A DNA stretch of 64,000 nt from an uncultured Lachnospiraceae bacterium (GCA_910579735.1 CAJTUZ010000018.1:1-64000), one strand, 5' to 3'. Shown: positions 35,013-44,325, counted from the stretch's first letter. A program made the numbers and translations. Notes: generated by a model from the letters alone, not told the origin.

Positions 35013-35932
35013 AAGAAAGATTAGATATATTGCTTGTAAAAGGCGGGTTTGCGCCGTCCAGGGAAAAGGCGAAAGCCATTATCATGACAGGAAATGTTTT
35101 CGTCAATGGACAGCGTGAGGACAAAGCGGGAGCAGCCTTTGAAGAAGAAAAAGCGCATATTGAAGTGAAAGGCACTCCTCAGAAGTATTGCAGCCGGGGC
35201 GGATTGAAACTGGAAAAAGCGATGCATTCTTTTCCGATTTCGTTAGACGGAATGATCTGTATGGATATCGGCGCCTCTACCGGCGGTTTTACCGACTGTA
35301 TGCTGCAAAACGGCGCAGTAAAAGTATATTCGGTTGATGTGGGGCACGGACAGCTTGCCTGGAAACTGCGCAGTGATGAGCGGGTAGTCTGCATGGAGAA
35401 GACCAACTTCCGTTATATGCAGCCGGAAGATATTGCAGACAGACTTGATTTTGCATCGGTAGACGTCTCCTTTATTTCGTTGACGAAGATCCTGATCCCG
35501 GCGCGGAATTTATTAAAAGACAAAGGGAAAATGGTCTGTCTGATCAAACCGCAGTTTGAGGCAGGCAGGGACAAAGTCGGAAAAAAGGGCGTCGTCAGGG
35601 AACCGGAAATCCATGAAGAGGTGATCAAAAAGATCATGATCTATGCCGATATGGTGGGATTTACGAGACTTGGACTGACGTTTTCGCCGATCAAGGGACC
35701 CGAGGGGAATATCGAATATCTGATTTATCTGCAAAAAAGAGAAGATCTGCCGGAAGAAATAACTGCACTGACGGAAAATGAGGCAGAATGCGCTTTGCGG
35801 GAAATTCTGGAAAACGGTGTGAGCGGGATAACGGCAGTCAACGGAACAGACGGCATAAGCGAAAGCCGGGATGAAACGCTTGAGTCCGTCGTATCGGCAG
35901 CGGTAGCACAGGCACATCAGATGCTGGAATAG
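35009..35932 (+). CDS. tlyA: TlyA-family rRNA 2'-O-methyltransferase
   Basis: A 307-residue protein: N-terminal S4 domain (RLDILLVKGGFAPSREKAKA...NVFVNG), FtsJ-like methyltransferase with SAM motif MDIGASTGGFTDCML (about 85-99), then DVGHGQLAWKLR, VSFISLTKILIPA and KPQFEAGRDKVGKKGVVR. It corresponds to Bacillus YqxC and probably 2'-O-methylates rRNA. The final 60 residues (after about 245) are a variable extension. Confidence 0.95.
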   Translation: MKERLDILLVKGGFAPSREKAKAIIMTGNVFVNGQREDKAGAAFEEEKAHIEVKGTPQKYCSRGGLKLEKAMHSFPISLDGMICMDIGASTGGFTDCMLQNGAVKVYSVDVGHGQLAWKLRSDERVVCMEKTNFRYMQPEDIADRLDFASVDVSFISLTKILIPARNLLKDKGKMVCLIKPQFEAGRDKVGKKGVVREPEIHEEVIKKIMIYADMVGFTRLGLTFSPIKGPEGNIEYLIYLQKREDLPEEITALTENEAECALREILENGVSGITAVNGTDGISESRDETLESVVSAAVAQAHQMLE

Positions 35933-35994
35933 AGAACAGATGTTATCAAATGTTTTATCCCAATATGCCGTGCAGGCGGTTGTGGAGGAGCAGC

Positions 35995-36855
35995 ATGAAC
36001 CATTTTTTATTAATAACCAATGAGTTAAAAGATCCGGATAGCGGCTATACAGACAAGATAGCGGCTTATTTGAGGAGTCATGGCGCCAGGGCGGACTGTG
36101 TCACCGGTTCTCAGATGATGCGGCAGATACAAAAGACGCAGCCGGGGAAACTGCCCGAGGGAATAGAATGTGCGATCGTTCTCGGCGGTGATGGTACCTT
36201 ATTAAAGGCGGCAAGAGATCTGGCGGATTACGAAATACCGTTACTGGGTGTCAATCTCGGGACACTGGGATATCTGGCAGAGGTAGAGATCGGCAATATC
36301 GAAAATGCGCTTTCCAGGCTGCTTGCGGGAAAGTATACGAGAGAAGAGCGGATGATGCTTGCCGGCACGGTGCATTCGCAGAACAGAGAAGAAATACATA
36401 ACTTCGCCCTGAATGATATCGTCATTTCCAGATGCGGTTCGCTGCAGATCTTACAGTTTGATATCTATGTAAACGATCTTTTTCTAAATGCCTACAGTGC
36501 GGATGGCATCATCGTAGCAACACCCACAGGCTCGACGGGATACAATATGTCTGCGGGAGGTCCGATCGTGGAACCGGGAGCAAGCCTTCTGCTGCTGACG
36601 CCGATATGTCCGCATACGCTCAATACAAGGAGCATCATTCTTTCGCCGGAGGACGAGGTGTGTATCGTAATCCCGGAAGGGCGGGATCAGACGATGCAGA
36701 CGGTAGAAGCAAATTTTGACGGAACCCATAAAGTCATCCTGCGGACCGGAGATAAGATCATCATTCATAAAGCGTCCAAAACCACGGGCGTCTTAAAGCT
36801 CAATACGGAAAGTTTTCTGGAAGTCCTGCATAAAAAAATGGCAGGAGACCAGTAA
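35995..36855 (+). CDS. nadK: NAD kinase
   Basis: A 286-residue ATP-NAD kinase: LGGDGTLLKAAR (GGDG motif, about 62-73), NLGTLGYLAEVE, the catalytic-site NDIVISRCGSLQ, and TPTGSTGYNMSAGGPIV. It makes NADP from NAD. ATG 35995 has GTGGAGGAG 6 bases upstream. It sits between tlyA and recN; the argR/ahrC gene usually found here is missing. Confidence 0.95.
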   Translation: MNHFLLITNELKDPDSGYTDKIAAYLRSHGARADCVTGSQMMRQIQKTQPGKLPEGIECAIVLGGDGTLLKAARDLADYEIPLLGVNLGTLGYLAEVEIGNIENALSRLLAGKYTREERMMLAGTVHSQNREEIHNFALNDIVISRCGSLQILQFDIYVNDLFLNAYSADGIIVATPTGSTGYNMSAGGPIVEPGASLLLLTPICPHTLNTRSIILSPEDEVCIVIPEGRDQTMQTVEANFDGTHKVILRTGDKIIIHKASKTTGVLKLNTESFLEVLHKKMAGDQ

Positions 36856-36893
36856 CGGGGAGAAGACAGAAAGGAACAGGGTCATAAATATCT

Positions 36894-38588
36894 ATGTTAA
36901 TAAGCCTACATGTAAAAAATCTTGCTCTGATCGACGAAACGGAAGTTTATTTCGGTAATGGCCTGAATATTCTGACCGGTGAAACGGGAGCAGGCAAATC
37001 CATTATAATCGGCTCCGTGAACCTTGCGCTCGGTGCGAAAGCGGAGAAAGAAATGATCCGTACAGGGGCGGATTACGCTTTGGTGGAACTTGTTTTTCAA
37101 ATAGAAAAAGAAGAGCAGTTACAGGAGATACGGCAGTTGGAGCTGCCGGTGGAAGAAGATGGAACCGTGATCTTACAAAGAAGGATAATGCCGGGAAAAT
37201 CTCTCTGTAAAGTCGGCGGTGAGACGGTCAGTGTCAGACAGGTGAAAGCGCTTGCCGGGGTCCTGATCGATATTCATGGACAGCATGAACACCAATCTCT
37301 CTTAAAACCGGGAAAACAGCTGGAGATTCTGGACGATTATGCCGGAGAAGCTTTATATAAATTAAAAAAGCAGTTAAAGGAACGCTATGAAGAATATAAA
37401 GAAGTCGTGAGACAGCTTTCTGCGGATGATGTGGACGAAGAGACAAGAAAACGGGAAATTTCCCTTGCGGAATTCGAAGCACAGGAAATTGAGGAAGCAG
37501 GTCTCTCACCCGGCGAAGACATCGAACTGGAAAAAACATACAGGAAATTAGTCAACGGACAAAAGATTCAGGAAACGCTCACGCTTGCGCATCAACTGAG
37601 CGGTTACGAGGAGGGCGGCGCCGGAGATGCTGTCGGCAGAGCGGTGAAAGAAGTGCGCTCAATCGTCTCCTATGATGAGACGCTGCAGGAATTTGAGAAC
37701 CAGTTATTGGATATAGACAGCCTTTTGAATGATTACAACCGAATGGCGGCAGACTATCTTTCAAACCTGGAATTTGACGGCGAGTTGTTTTCACGGACAG
37801 AAAAAAGACTCGATGTCATCAATCATCTGAAATCGAAATACGCGGGTACAGGCAATTCGATAGAAGAGATTCTTGCCTATCAGGAAAAATTACAGGAAAA
37901 ACTGGAAAAATATCAAAATTTTGACGCCTATAAGCAGCAGCTTCTGCAAAAAGAAAGTTCCTTAAAGGAAGCGCTCTTAAAGCTGTGCGGCAAAATATCC
38001 AAAATACGCAAAGACAGCGCCCTTAAACTGGCGCAGTCCATGAAAAAGGCACTGATAGACCTGAATTTCATGGATGTGGCATTTGAGATAAACGTGCAGC
38101 CGGAGCCGGATAAAATAGGAGCTGAAGGATATGATAAAACAGACTTTATGATCTCCACCAATCCCGGCGAGGCATTAAAATCGCTTTCACAGGTCGCAAG
38201 CGGCGGCGAACTTTCCAGGATCATGCTGGCGCTGAAAACGGTGCTGGCAGATAAAGATGAGATCGAGACGCTTATTTTTGACGAGATCGATACCGGGATC
38301 AGCGGTAAGACTGCATGGAAAGTTTCGGAAAAAATGGGAATTCTCGGCAAAAAACATCAATTGATCTGCATTACGCATCTTCCGCAGATCGCCGCGATGG
38401 CGGATACACATTTCCAGATCGAGAAATCGGTCGTGGAAGAGCGCAGCGTAACACGGATCCGGAAACTGGAGGAAGAAGACAGTATAAAGGAACTTGCCAG
38501 AATGCTCGGAGGCGCGAGTATTACCGAAACGGTCTTAAATAACGCAAGAGAAATGAAAGATTTGGCAACAAAATCAAAGCAATATTAA
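36894..38588 (+). CDS. recN: DNA repair protein RecN
   Basis: A 564-residue SMC-like ATPase that binds DNA ends in double-strand-break repair. Walker A GETGAGKSIIIG (about 30-41), IDIHGQHEHQSLL, long coiled-coil arms (about 150-370), signature SGGELSRIMLALK and Walker B TLIFDEIDTGISG. Full length. No LexA box was noticed at its start. It ends in a terminator before spoIVB. Confidence 0.96.
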   Translation: MLISLHVKNLALIDETEVYFGNGLNILTGETGAGKSIIIGSVNLALGAKAEKEMIRTGADYALVELVFQIEKEEQLQEIRQLELPVEEDGTVILQRRIMPGKSLCKVGGETVSVRQVKALAGVLIDIHGQHEHQSLLKPGKQLEILDDYAGEALYKLKKQLKERYEEYKEVVRQLSADDVDEETRKREISLAEFEAQEIEEAGLSPGEDIELEKTYRKLVNGQKIQETLTLAHQLSGYEEGGAGDAVGRAVKEVRSIVSYDETLQEFENQLLDIDSLLNDYNRMAADYLSNLEFDGELFSRTEKRLDVINHLKSKYAGTGNSIEEILAYQEKLQEKLEKYQNFDAYKQQLLQKESSLKEALLKLCGKISKIRKDSALKLAQSMKKALIDLNFMDVAFEINVQPEPDKIGAEGYDKTDFMISTNPGEALKSLSQVASGGELSRIMLALKTVLADKDEIETLIFDEIDTGISGKTAWKVSEKMGILGKKHQLICITHLPQIAAMADTHFQIEKSVVEERSVTRIRKLEEEDSIKELARMLGGASITETVLNNAREMKDLATKSKQY

Positions 38589-38615
38589 ATTAAAATCGAA
38601 GTTTTTTCATATACT

Positions 38616-38647
38616 AAAAAGGACATACTCTTGTATGTTCTTTTTTT
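38616..38647 (+). terminator. Rho-independent terminator after recN
   Basis: GGACATAC (38621-38628) pairs with GTATGTTC (38633-38640), with flanking A and T runs. It separates recN from spoIVB, so the latter needs its own sporulation promoter. Confidence 0.85.
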
Positions 38648-38678
38648 GTGTGAATACGTTTTAGAAAGGAACACGGAA

Positions 38679-39962
38679 ATGACTGATCATAAAACAGCAG
38701 GATATCGAAAAGGGTATCGGAGATTTTTATATATTATATTGGCGGCCGGCGTGGCAGCGTTAATGACGGCAGTGTACATTGACTATTGGAAAAGAGTGCC
38801 TTCTACGATTAAGATCCGTGCAGGGATAGAACAGGATCTTGATTTTCATGTGCCTGTTTCCGGTGAGATCTATCAAAAGGAAGCGGTTCCGAGTCTTTCG
38901 ACGCAGGTAGAAAGCATCCATGTCGATTTCGCCAAAGGCGTTACGTTCAAAGCCAATCAGATAGATTCTTATCAGATTGATCTAAAACTGTTCGGGATCC
39001 TTCCATATAAAAGTGTCGACATTCAGGTGATCCAGGATACGACCCTGATTCCATCGGGGCTTCCCATCGGTATTTATGTCAAGACGGAAGGCGTTTTAGT
39101 CGTGGGTGTCGGAGAATTTGAAAATGAAAACGGGGAAACGATATCACCGGCTAAATACATCCTTCAGACAGGAGACTATATTCTGGAAGTGAACGGGGAA
39201 AAAGTGGAGAATAAAAAGCAGTTCGTGCAGATGATAACGCAGTCCGAAGGAGAAGAAATGATCATGACCATCAGACGGGGCGATGCCGATACGGAAGTCA
39301 AGATCAAACCGGAAGGCAACCAGAGCGGAGAATGGAAACTCGGAATCTGGATCAGAGATAATGCGCAGGGAATCGGGACCATGACTTATGTGGATACGGA
39401 CGATACGTTCGGGGCGCTGGGACACGGCATTAATGACGTGGATACATCCACGCTGATGCAGCTTGGAGAGGGAACGCTCTATAAGACGGAAATTGTCGGG
39501 ATTACGAGAGGAAAAGATGGGTCGCCCGGCGAACTGACGGGTTATATCGAGTATGATAATGAAAATGTGATCGGAGAGATCACACAGAATACGGAAGAAG
39601 GAATATTCGGCGTATGCAATGACGAGATCGTTACACAGACACCTTATGAGCCGATTCCGATCGCCTTAAAGCAGGAAGTGGAGATCGGACATGCGCAGAT
39701 CATCTGCTCGGTCAGCGGAGAGCCTAAATTCTATGATATCGAAGTGGAAGAACTGCATCTGGAAGACGATAATGTCAACCGCGGACTTGTCATCAAAATT
39801 ACGGACGAAGAACTGCTTACTCTTACGGGCGGCATCATTCAGGGGATGAGCGGCAGCCCCATTATCCAGAACGGTAAGCTGGTCGGTGCGGTAACACATG
39901 TTCTTGTACAGGATGCGACAAGCGGATACGGTATTTTCATCGAAAATATGCTGCTGCAGTAA
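38679..39962 (+). CDS. spoIVB: SpoIVB serine peptidase
   Basis: A 427-residue forespore-secreted peptidase: N-terminal membrane anchor (FLYIILAAGVAALMTAVYI), PDZ domain (about 115-205; KYILQTGDYILEVNGEKVENKKQF in parts) and S55 peptidase domain with the His in FGALGHGINDVDT and the nucleophile Ser in QGMSGSPIIQNGK. It signals pro-sigma-K activation across the spore membranes. ATG 38679 follows AGAAAGGA. The last codons enter the 17-bp repeats. Confidence 0.95.
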   Translation: MTDHKTAGYRKGYRRFLYIILAAGVAALMTAVYIDYWKRVPSTIKIRAGIEQDLDFHVPVSGEIYQKEAVPSLSTQVESIHVDFAKGVTFKANQIDSYQIDLKLFGILPYKSVDIQVIQDTTLIPSGLPIGIYVKTEGVLVVGVGEFENENGETISPAKYILQTGDYILEVNGEKVENKKQFVQMITQSEGEEMIMTIRRGDADTEVKIKPEGNQSGEWKLGIWIRDNAQGIGTMTYVDTDDTFGALGHGINDVDTSTLMQLGEGTLYKTEIVGITRGKDGSPGELTGYIEYDNENVIGEITQNTEEGIFGVCNDEIVTQTPYEPIPIALKQEVEIGHAQIICSVSGEPKFYDIEVEELHLEDDNVNRGLVIKITDEELLTLTGGIIQGMSGSPIIQNGKLVGAVTHVLVQDATSGYGIFIENMLLQ

Positions 39963-40010
39963 TGCAGCATCTGCAGTAATGCAGCATCTGCAGTAAACGG
40001 CATCTGCAGG
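39954..40010 (+). repeat. 17-bp tandem repeats, each a small palindrome
   Basis: CTGCAGTAATGCAGCAT occurs at 39954-39970 and 39971-39987, then a 16-base variant (39988-40003) and a partial copy. The sequence TGCTGCA-GTAA-TGCAGCA can fold as a hairpin. The spoIVB stop lies in the first unit. Too short and spacerless for a CRISPR; slippage-type repeat or a transcript-end structure. Confidence 0.75.
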
Positions 40011-40206
40011 ATTTATACTATATCTATACAAAATTTCTTGTGCGATGACTAAATATTCCATAGAATGCCAACATTGTTTATAATATTGATATCGTCACGA
40101 TATTTCTACGCGGCGGGAAACGTGTTTTGCTGGAAAAGTGTGTAAAATGGAGGACCAGTGTGTAAAATTCATTTTTCACAGACAAACTTGTTTGTTTTGC
40201 GAATAA
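40011..40206. other. Intergenic region before the spo0A-like gene
   Basis: No gene. TATAAT at 40079-40084 has only a weak -35 (TTCCAT, 40056-40061). A hairpin TGTGTAAAA/TTTTTCACA (40159-40167 with 40172-40180) lies just upstream of the leader element, matching in position a similar A/T-rich hairpin upstream of recA. Confidence 0.4.
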
Positions 40207-40279
40207 TGTGCCGACGCCGGCAGCGTTTTGCCAACAGCGTTCCGGCAGCAAATGGCGCAGGCTGAAAGAAAGGCATGGG
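40207..40279 (+). promoter_or_regulatory. Repeated leader element, copy B (spo0A-like gene)
   Basis: TGTGCC, hairpin ACGC-CGGCA-GCGT (40214-40226), GGCAGCAAAT (40244-40253), CGCAGGCTGA, then AGAAAGGCATGG (40267-40278). AGAAAGG is 13 bases before ATG 40287. It has the closest resemblance to the recA copy, with a changed hairpin sequence that keeps pairing. Confidence 0.65.
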
Positions 40280-40286
40280 GAATTTT

Positions 40287-40805
40287 ATGGAACAATTAAA
40301 TTTAACCGTCACAAGAGATAATGAGAAAGTATATCAGATTCTGAACAACCTGATGAGTGGAGATAAAGAGTTTCAGATCATGATCACCGTACCTTCCACA
40401 AGACAGGGAGAAACCCTGGAAGAAATTGCACATACTGCAGGAGAAACAGTCGTTCATGATCTGGAAAAAGATGTTACCAATATGATACATGAGATCGGTG
40501 TACCGGCACATATAAAAGGATATCAATATCTGCGTGAAGCGATTATGATGTCCGTTGAAGACGTGGAAATGCTCGGCTCTATTACCAAAGTACTGTATCC
40601 GACAATCGCGGGCAAATACCAGACCACGCCGAGCCGGGTAGAGCGTGCAATCAGACATGCGATCGAGGTGGCATGGTCGAGAGGAAGAATGGAAACATTG
40701 GACGCTCTGTTCGGCTATACGATCAATACCGGGAAAGGGAAACCTACCAATTCGGAATTCATTGCCCTGATCGCAGATAAAATTCGTCTTCAGTACCGTA
40801 ATTAA
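40287..40805 (+). CDS. Spo0A-like protein with effector domain but reduced receiver
   Basis: A 172-residue protein. Residues about 60-172 match the Spo0A DNA-binding effector domain closely (IHEIGVPAHIKGYQYLREAI, LGSITKVLYPTIAGKY, TTPSRVERAIRHAIEVAWSRG, KPTNSEFIALIADKIRLQ). The N terminus (LTVTRDNEKVYQILNNLM) resembles only the first strand and helix of a receiver; the phosphoacceptor Asp, the conserved Thr and Lys, and about 90-100 residues are missing. It occupies the normal spo0A position after spoIVB. It cannot be phosphorylated at the usual site, so DNA binding may be constitutive or controlled by its leader. No remainder of the receiver is encoded upstream. Confidence 0.9.
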   Translation: MEQLNLTVTRDNEKVYQILNNLMSGDKEFQIMITVPSTRQGETLEEIAHTAGETVVHDLEKDVTNMIHEIGVPAHIKGYQYLREAIMMSVEDVEMLGSITKVLYPTIAGKYQTTPSRVERAIRHAIEVAWSRGRMETLDALFGYTINTGKGKPTNSEFIALIADKIRLQYRN

Positions 40806-40828
40806 TATTAAGAAATAGAAATTATCCC

Positions 40829-40857
40829 TTTTATTACCAGTAGAAATGAGGTATAAT
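40829..40857 (+). promoter_or_regulatory. Candidate promoter of glgA
   Basis: TATAAT at 40852-40857, 17 bases after a poor -35 (TTTTAT). Supported mainly by the perfect -10 and the 24-base gap between genes having no terminator. Confidence 0.35.
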
Positions 40858-40892
40858 AACAGAAATGAAAAAGTATGTTGGAGGGTTATTTC

Positions 40893-42338
40893 ATGAAGAA
40901 AATTTTATTTGTTGCGTCAGAGGGCGTACCGTTTATTAAGACGGGCGGATTGGCAGATGTTGTCGGATCGCTGCCGAAATGTATTGATAAGAAATATTTT
41001 GATGTGAGAGTAATTCTTCCCAAATATACCTGTATGTCGCAGAAGATGAAGGATCTGCTCCAATACAAGACTCATTTTTACATGGATTTTCATTGGAAAA
41101 ACGAATATGTAGGTATTCTTGAGGCGGAAGTAGATGGCGTAAAGTATTATTTTATCGATAACGAATCTTTTTTCAACGGATTTAAACCATACAGTGACAA
41201 CGCACTATTTGAGATTGAAAAATACGCGTATTTTTGTAAAGCGGCGCTTTCAATTCTGCCGGTTATTGATTTTCGGCCTGATCTGATCCATTGTCATGAC
41301 TGGCAGACCGGTCTGATTCCGGTATATTTAAAAGAGAGATTCCAGGGCGGTGAGTTCTACCGCGGCATCAAGACTGCCATGACGATCCATAACCTGAAAT
41401 TCCAGGGAAAATGGAGTGTAAAGGAAGTCAGGGAAATTACCGGTCTGCCGGAGTATTTCTTTACGGCGGATAAATTAGAGGCTTATAAAGACGCCAACCT
41501 GTTAAAGGGCGGCCTTGTTTATGCAGATGCGATCACGACAGTCAGCGATACATATGCAGAGGAGATCAAGACGGCGTTTTACGGAGAAGGATTAAACGGA
41601 CTTCTCTGCGCGAGAGCCAACGATCTGCGCGGTATCGTAAACGGTATCGACTATGATGATTTCAATCCCGAGACGGACCAAAATATAGCATTTCCATATA
41701 ATGCGGTGAATTTCCGTAAGGAAAAGGTAAAAAACAAACATGCGCTTCAGGCCGAGCTCGGACTGAACCAGGACGACAAGGCCATGATGATTGGTATTGT
41801 ATCCAGACTGACCGGGCAGAAAGGCTTTGATCTGATCGCTTATGTGATGGATGAGTTGTGTCAGGACAACGTGCAGATTGTCGTACTCGGAACGGGAGAA
41901 GAACAGTACGAAAACATGTTCAGACATTTTGACTGGAAATATCATGGAAAGGTTTCGGCGAATATTTATTATTCCGATGCCTTATCCCATAAGATCTATG
42001 CGGCGAGCGACGCCTTTTTAATGCCGTCATTGTTTGAGCCGTGCGGACTCAGCCAGTTGATGTCCCTGCGTTACGGTACGGTTCCGATCGTTCGTGAGAC
42101 GGGCGGACTGAAAGATACCGTAGAACCATATAACGAATATGAAAGCACGGGAACGGGATTCAGCTTTGTGAACTATAATGCACATGAAATGTTGACGACG
42201 ATCCGCTATGCGGAACATATTTATTACGATAAGAAAAGAGAATGGAATAAGATTGTGGATCGTGCTATGGCGACAGACTTCTCATGGCATGTGTCCGCGA
42301 AAAAATACCAGGAAATGTATGACTGGCTGATTGGTTAA
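40893..42338 (+). CDS. glgA: Glycogen synthase (ADP-glucose)
   Basis: A 481-residue GT5 glycosyltransferase extending alpha-1,4-glucan from ADP-glucose. It shows FIKTGGLADVVGSLPK (ADP-glucose site, about 15-30), HCHDWQTGLIPVYLK, VNGIDYDDFNPETD, SRLTGQKGFDLI and the C-terminal SLFEPCGLSQLMSLRYGTVPIVRETGGL (in parts). ATG 40893 follows TTGGAGGG. No glgC/glgD/glgB is adjacent, so the glycogen genes are dispersed or this copy stands alone. Confidence 0.96.
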   Translation: MKKILFVASEGVPFIKTGGLADVVGSLPKCIDKKYFDVRVILPKYTCMSQKMKDLLQYKTHFYMDFHWKNEYVGILEAEVDGVKYYFIDNESFFNGFKPYSDNALFEIEKYAYFCKAALSILPVIDFRPDLIHCHDWQTGLIPVYLKERFQGGEFYRGIKTAMTIHNLKFQGKWSVKEVREITGLPEYFFTADKLEAYKDANLLKGGLVYADAITTVSDTYAEEIKTAFYGEGLNGLLCARANDLRGIVNGIDYDDFNPETDQNIAFPYNAVNFRKEKVKNKHALQAELGLNQDDKAMMIGIVSRLTGQKGFDLIAYVMDELCQDNVQIVVLGTGEEQYENMFRHFDWKYHGKVSANIYYSDALSHKIYAASDAFLMPSLFEPCGLSQLMSLRYGTVPIVRETGGLKDTVEPYNEYESTGTGFSFVNYNAHEMLTTIRYAEHIYYDKKREWNKIVDRAMATDFSWHVSAKKYQEMYDWLIG

Positions 42339-42364
42339 CGGCATTAAAGGATGGAAGGAAACGA

Positions 42365-43996
42365 ATGGCACAACAAAAGAAAAAGGATAGTTTTGTGCTT
42401 CAGGCCGGTATTCTTGCAGCAGCCGGCATCATTGTCAGAATCATTGGCCTGCTATATAGAAGTCCTTTAACCAGCATTATCGGTCTGGAAGGAAACGGAT
42501 ATTATAGCAGCGCCATCAATATGTATACCATCATTTTATTGGTTTCTTCGTATAGTATACCCTCTGCCATTTCAAAAGTCATTGCGCAGCGATTGGCTTA
42601 TAAGGAATATCGAAATGCTCAGAGGGTATTTCAGTGCGCTCTGATTTATGTCGTCATAGTAGGAGCGGCGGCTTCTCTGTTTGCATTTTTCGGTGCGTCA
42701 TTTCTGGTGGATGTGGAAAATGCCATTCCGGTACTGCGCGTTTTCGCACCGACGATTTTTTTCTCCGGTCTGCTTGGCGTACTGCGGGGATATTTTCAGG
42801 CGCATGGCTCGATGATGCATACATCGATCTCACAGATCCTTGAGCAGATCTTAAATGCGGGTGTCAGCATGCTTGCGGCCTATCTGCTGATCGGGGTCGT
42901 GGCCGATGAGGGAGAGACGAAAAGGGCCATTTACGGTGCATCCGGCAGTGCGGTCGGTACGGGCGCCGGCGTTTTGATTGCGCTTTTGTTTATGTTTGGC
43001 ATGTACCGTCTGAATAAAGATGTGATAGCGAAGCGTATTAAAAGGGACAGAAATTCATACCAGGAGAGCTACGGCGAGATTTTCAGGGTCATCATAACAA
43101 CTGTTACCCCATTTATTCTGAGTACTTTTATCTATAATTGTTCTACAGTCGTTAATATGAAGATCTATCAGAATATTATGAAAGAGATAGGCGGACTGGA
43201 AGAATCTTTAATTGCTATCCGGTACGGCATTTTTGCCACACAGGCGATCACGATCGTCAATATTCCCATTGCAATATCTTCCGCGATGTCTTCCGCATCC
43301 ATACCCGGGATATCCGGGACTTTTGCCACGCATAAAGTGAAACAGACAAGACATAAAGTGGGGCAGGCGACGCGGATGACCATGCTGATCGCAATTCCTT
43401 CCGCTGTCGGACTTTTCGTACTGTCCAGGCCGGTCGTACAGTTCATCTATCCGCAGAAAGAGGCGCTTGATACTGCGTCAGATCTGCTGCGCGTACTGGC
43501 GTTTACCGTTATCCTGTACAGTCTTTCCACGCTGACGAATGCGGTACTGCAGGGAATCGGCAAAGTCAATATTCCGGTTGTCAATGCCAGTATTTCCCTG
43601 GTCGTGCAGGTTGTTTTGCTGATCGTTTTGCTGCTTTATACCAAACTCGACCTTTATGCGCTTGCAGGAGCCAATATCGCTTATTCGTTTATGATGTGCA
43701 TATTAAATCATGCTGCGGTCAAAAGATATCTGAAATATCGGGAAGATGTCGTAAAGACCTATCTGAAACCGGGACTCGCCGCTTTATGTATGGGCGCGGT
43801 GGCTTTCGGCGTTTATCAGGGGATCTTTTATCTGATCAAACTTAACAGGATTTCGCTGATCATAGCAATGGGGGCTGCAATGATCGTTTATTTCGTGCTG
43901 ATCATGAAGCTCGGCGTCGTGAATGAAGCGGAACTGAAGTCATTTCCAAAGGGGGCGATGCTTGTTCATATCGCCAAAAAAATGCATTTGTTTTGA
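42365..43996 (+). CDS. MOP-superfamily flippase (SpoVB/MurJ-like polysaccharide exporter)
   Basis: A 543-residue protein with about 14 membrane helices, starting FVLQAGILAAAGIIVRIIGLLYRSPLTSIIG and containing GYYSSAINMYTIILLVSSYSIPSAISK (both read in segments) and GVLRGYFQAHGSM. This pattern belongs to the SpoVB/oligosaccharide-flippase branch that moves lipid-linked saccharides across the membrane. A second, distinct SpoVB homologue is at the window end, so this copy may serve vegetative lipid II or exopolysaccharide transport. Confidence 0.88.
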   Translation: MAQQKKKDSFVLQAGILAAAGIIVRIIGLLYRSPLTSIIGLEGNGYYSSAINMYTIILLVSSYSIPSAISKVIAQRLAYKEYRNAQRVFQCALIYVVIVGAAASLFAFFGASFLVDVENAIPVLRVFAPTIFFSGLLGVLRGYFQAHGSMMHTSISQILEQILNAGVSMLAAYLLIGVVADEGETKRAIYGASGSAVGTGAGVLIALLFMFGMYRLNKDVIAKRIKRDRNSYQESYGEIFRVIITTVTPFILSTFIYNCSTVVNMKIYQNIMKEIGGLEESLIAIRYGIFATQAITIVNIPIAISSAMSSASIPGISGTFATHKVKQTRHKVGQATRMTMLIAIPSAVGLFVLSRPVVQFIYPQKEALDTASDLLRVLAFTVILYSLSTLTNAVLQGIGKVNIPVVNASISLVVQVVLLIVLLLYTKLDLYALAGANIAYSFMMCILNHAAVKRYLKYREDVVKTYLKPGLAALCMGAVAFGVYQGIFYLIKLNRISLIIAMGAAMIVYFVLIMKLGVVNEAELKSFPKGAMLVHIAKKMHLF

Positions 43997-43998
43997 TT

Positions 43999-44028
43999 GT
44001 ATAATAAAATAACACATGTCTCATAAAA
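43999..44028 (+). promoter_or_regulatory. Candidate forespore (sigma-G/F-type) promoter
   Basis: GTATA (43999-44003), 18-base spacer, CATAAAA (44022-44028) resembles the sigma-G elements GHATR and CATNHTA with one mismatch. It precedes two small coat-like genes, which fits sporulation expression. Confidence 0.35.
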
Positions 44029-44108
44029 CTTCCATATAAGGATGCATAAAGCGCGGCCGCTTAGAGATACTAAGAATGATAGTAAATAAATTCAGGAGGT
44101 ATTCTAAA

Positions 44109-44294
44109 GTGGCAAATTTATCAGAACTTGAATTACAGAATCTTCGTCACCTTATGGGCGGCTATGATGTAACACACTGCAAAATGAAAGAGTATGCGGA
44201 ATGTGCGACCGACAGCGAGGTAAAGCAGTTCTTTGAAAAAGGTGCAAAATCCGCGATGCAGAACAAACAGCAGTTAATGGAATTCTTGCGCTAA
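44109..44294 (+). CDS. Small coat-protein-like helical protein
   Basis: A 61-residue protein, all predicted helix: MANLSELELQNLRHLMGGYD, a middle helix with KMKEYAECATDSEVKQFFEK, and the C-terminal KQQLMEFLR. It resembles short CotF/ferritin-like coat-associated proteins of Clostridia. GTG 44109 is chosen because the perfect AGGAGGT at 44094-44100 lies 8 bases upstream; the in-frame ATG at 44076 would overlap that site. Confidence 0.75.
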   Translation: MANLSELELQNLRHLMGGYDVTHCKMKEYAECATDSEVKQFFEKGAKSAMQNKQQLMEFLR

Positions 44295-44325
44295 GAACAA
44301 ATACGAAAATGGAGGTCGAGTGATT

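Noticed and set aside
39954..40010. CRISPR-like repeats
   Set aside because: Units are contiguous without spacers and only 17 bases long; no cas genes in the window.
40080..40286. Assignment of the repeated leader to the c-di-AMP (ydaO/yuaA) riboswitch
   Set aside because: Only a short CAGC-AA / CG-AGGC resemblance at the 3' side; the other conserved blocks of that riboswitch are not present upstream of the spo0A-like gene or recA.
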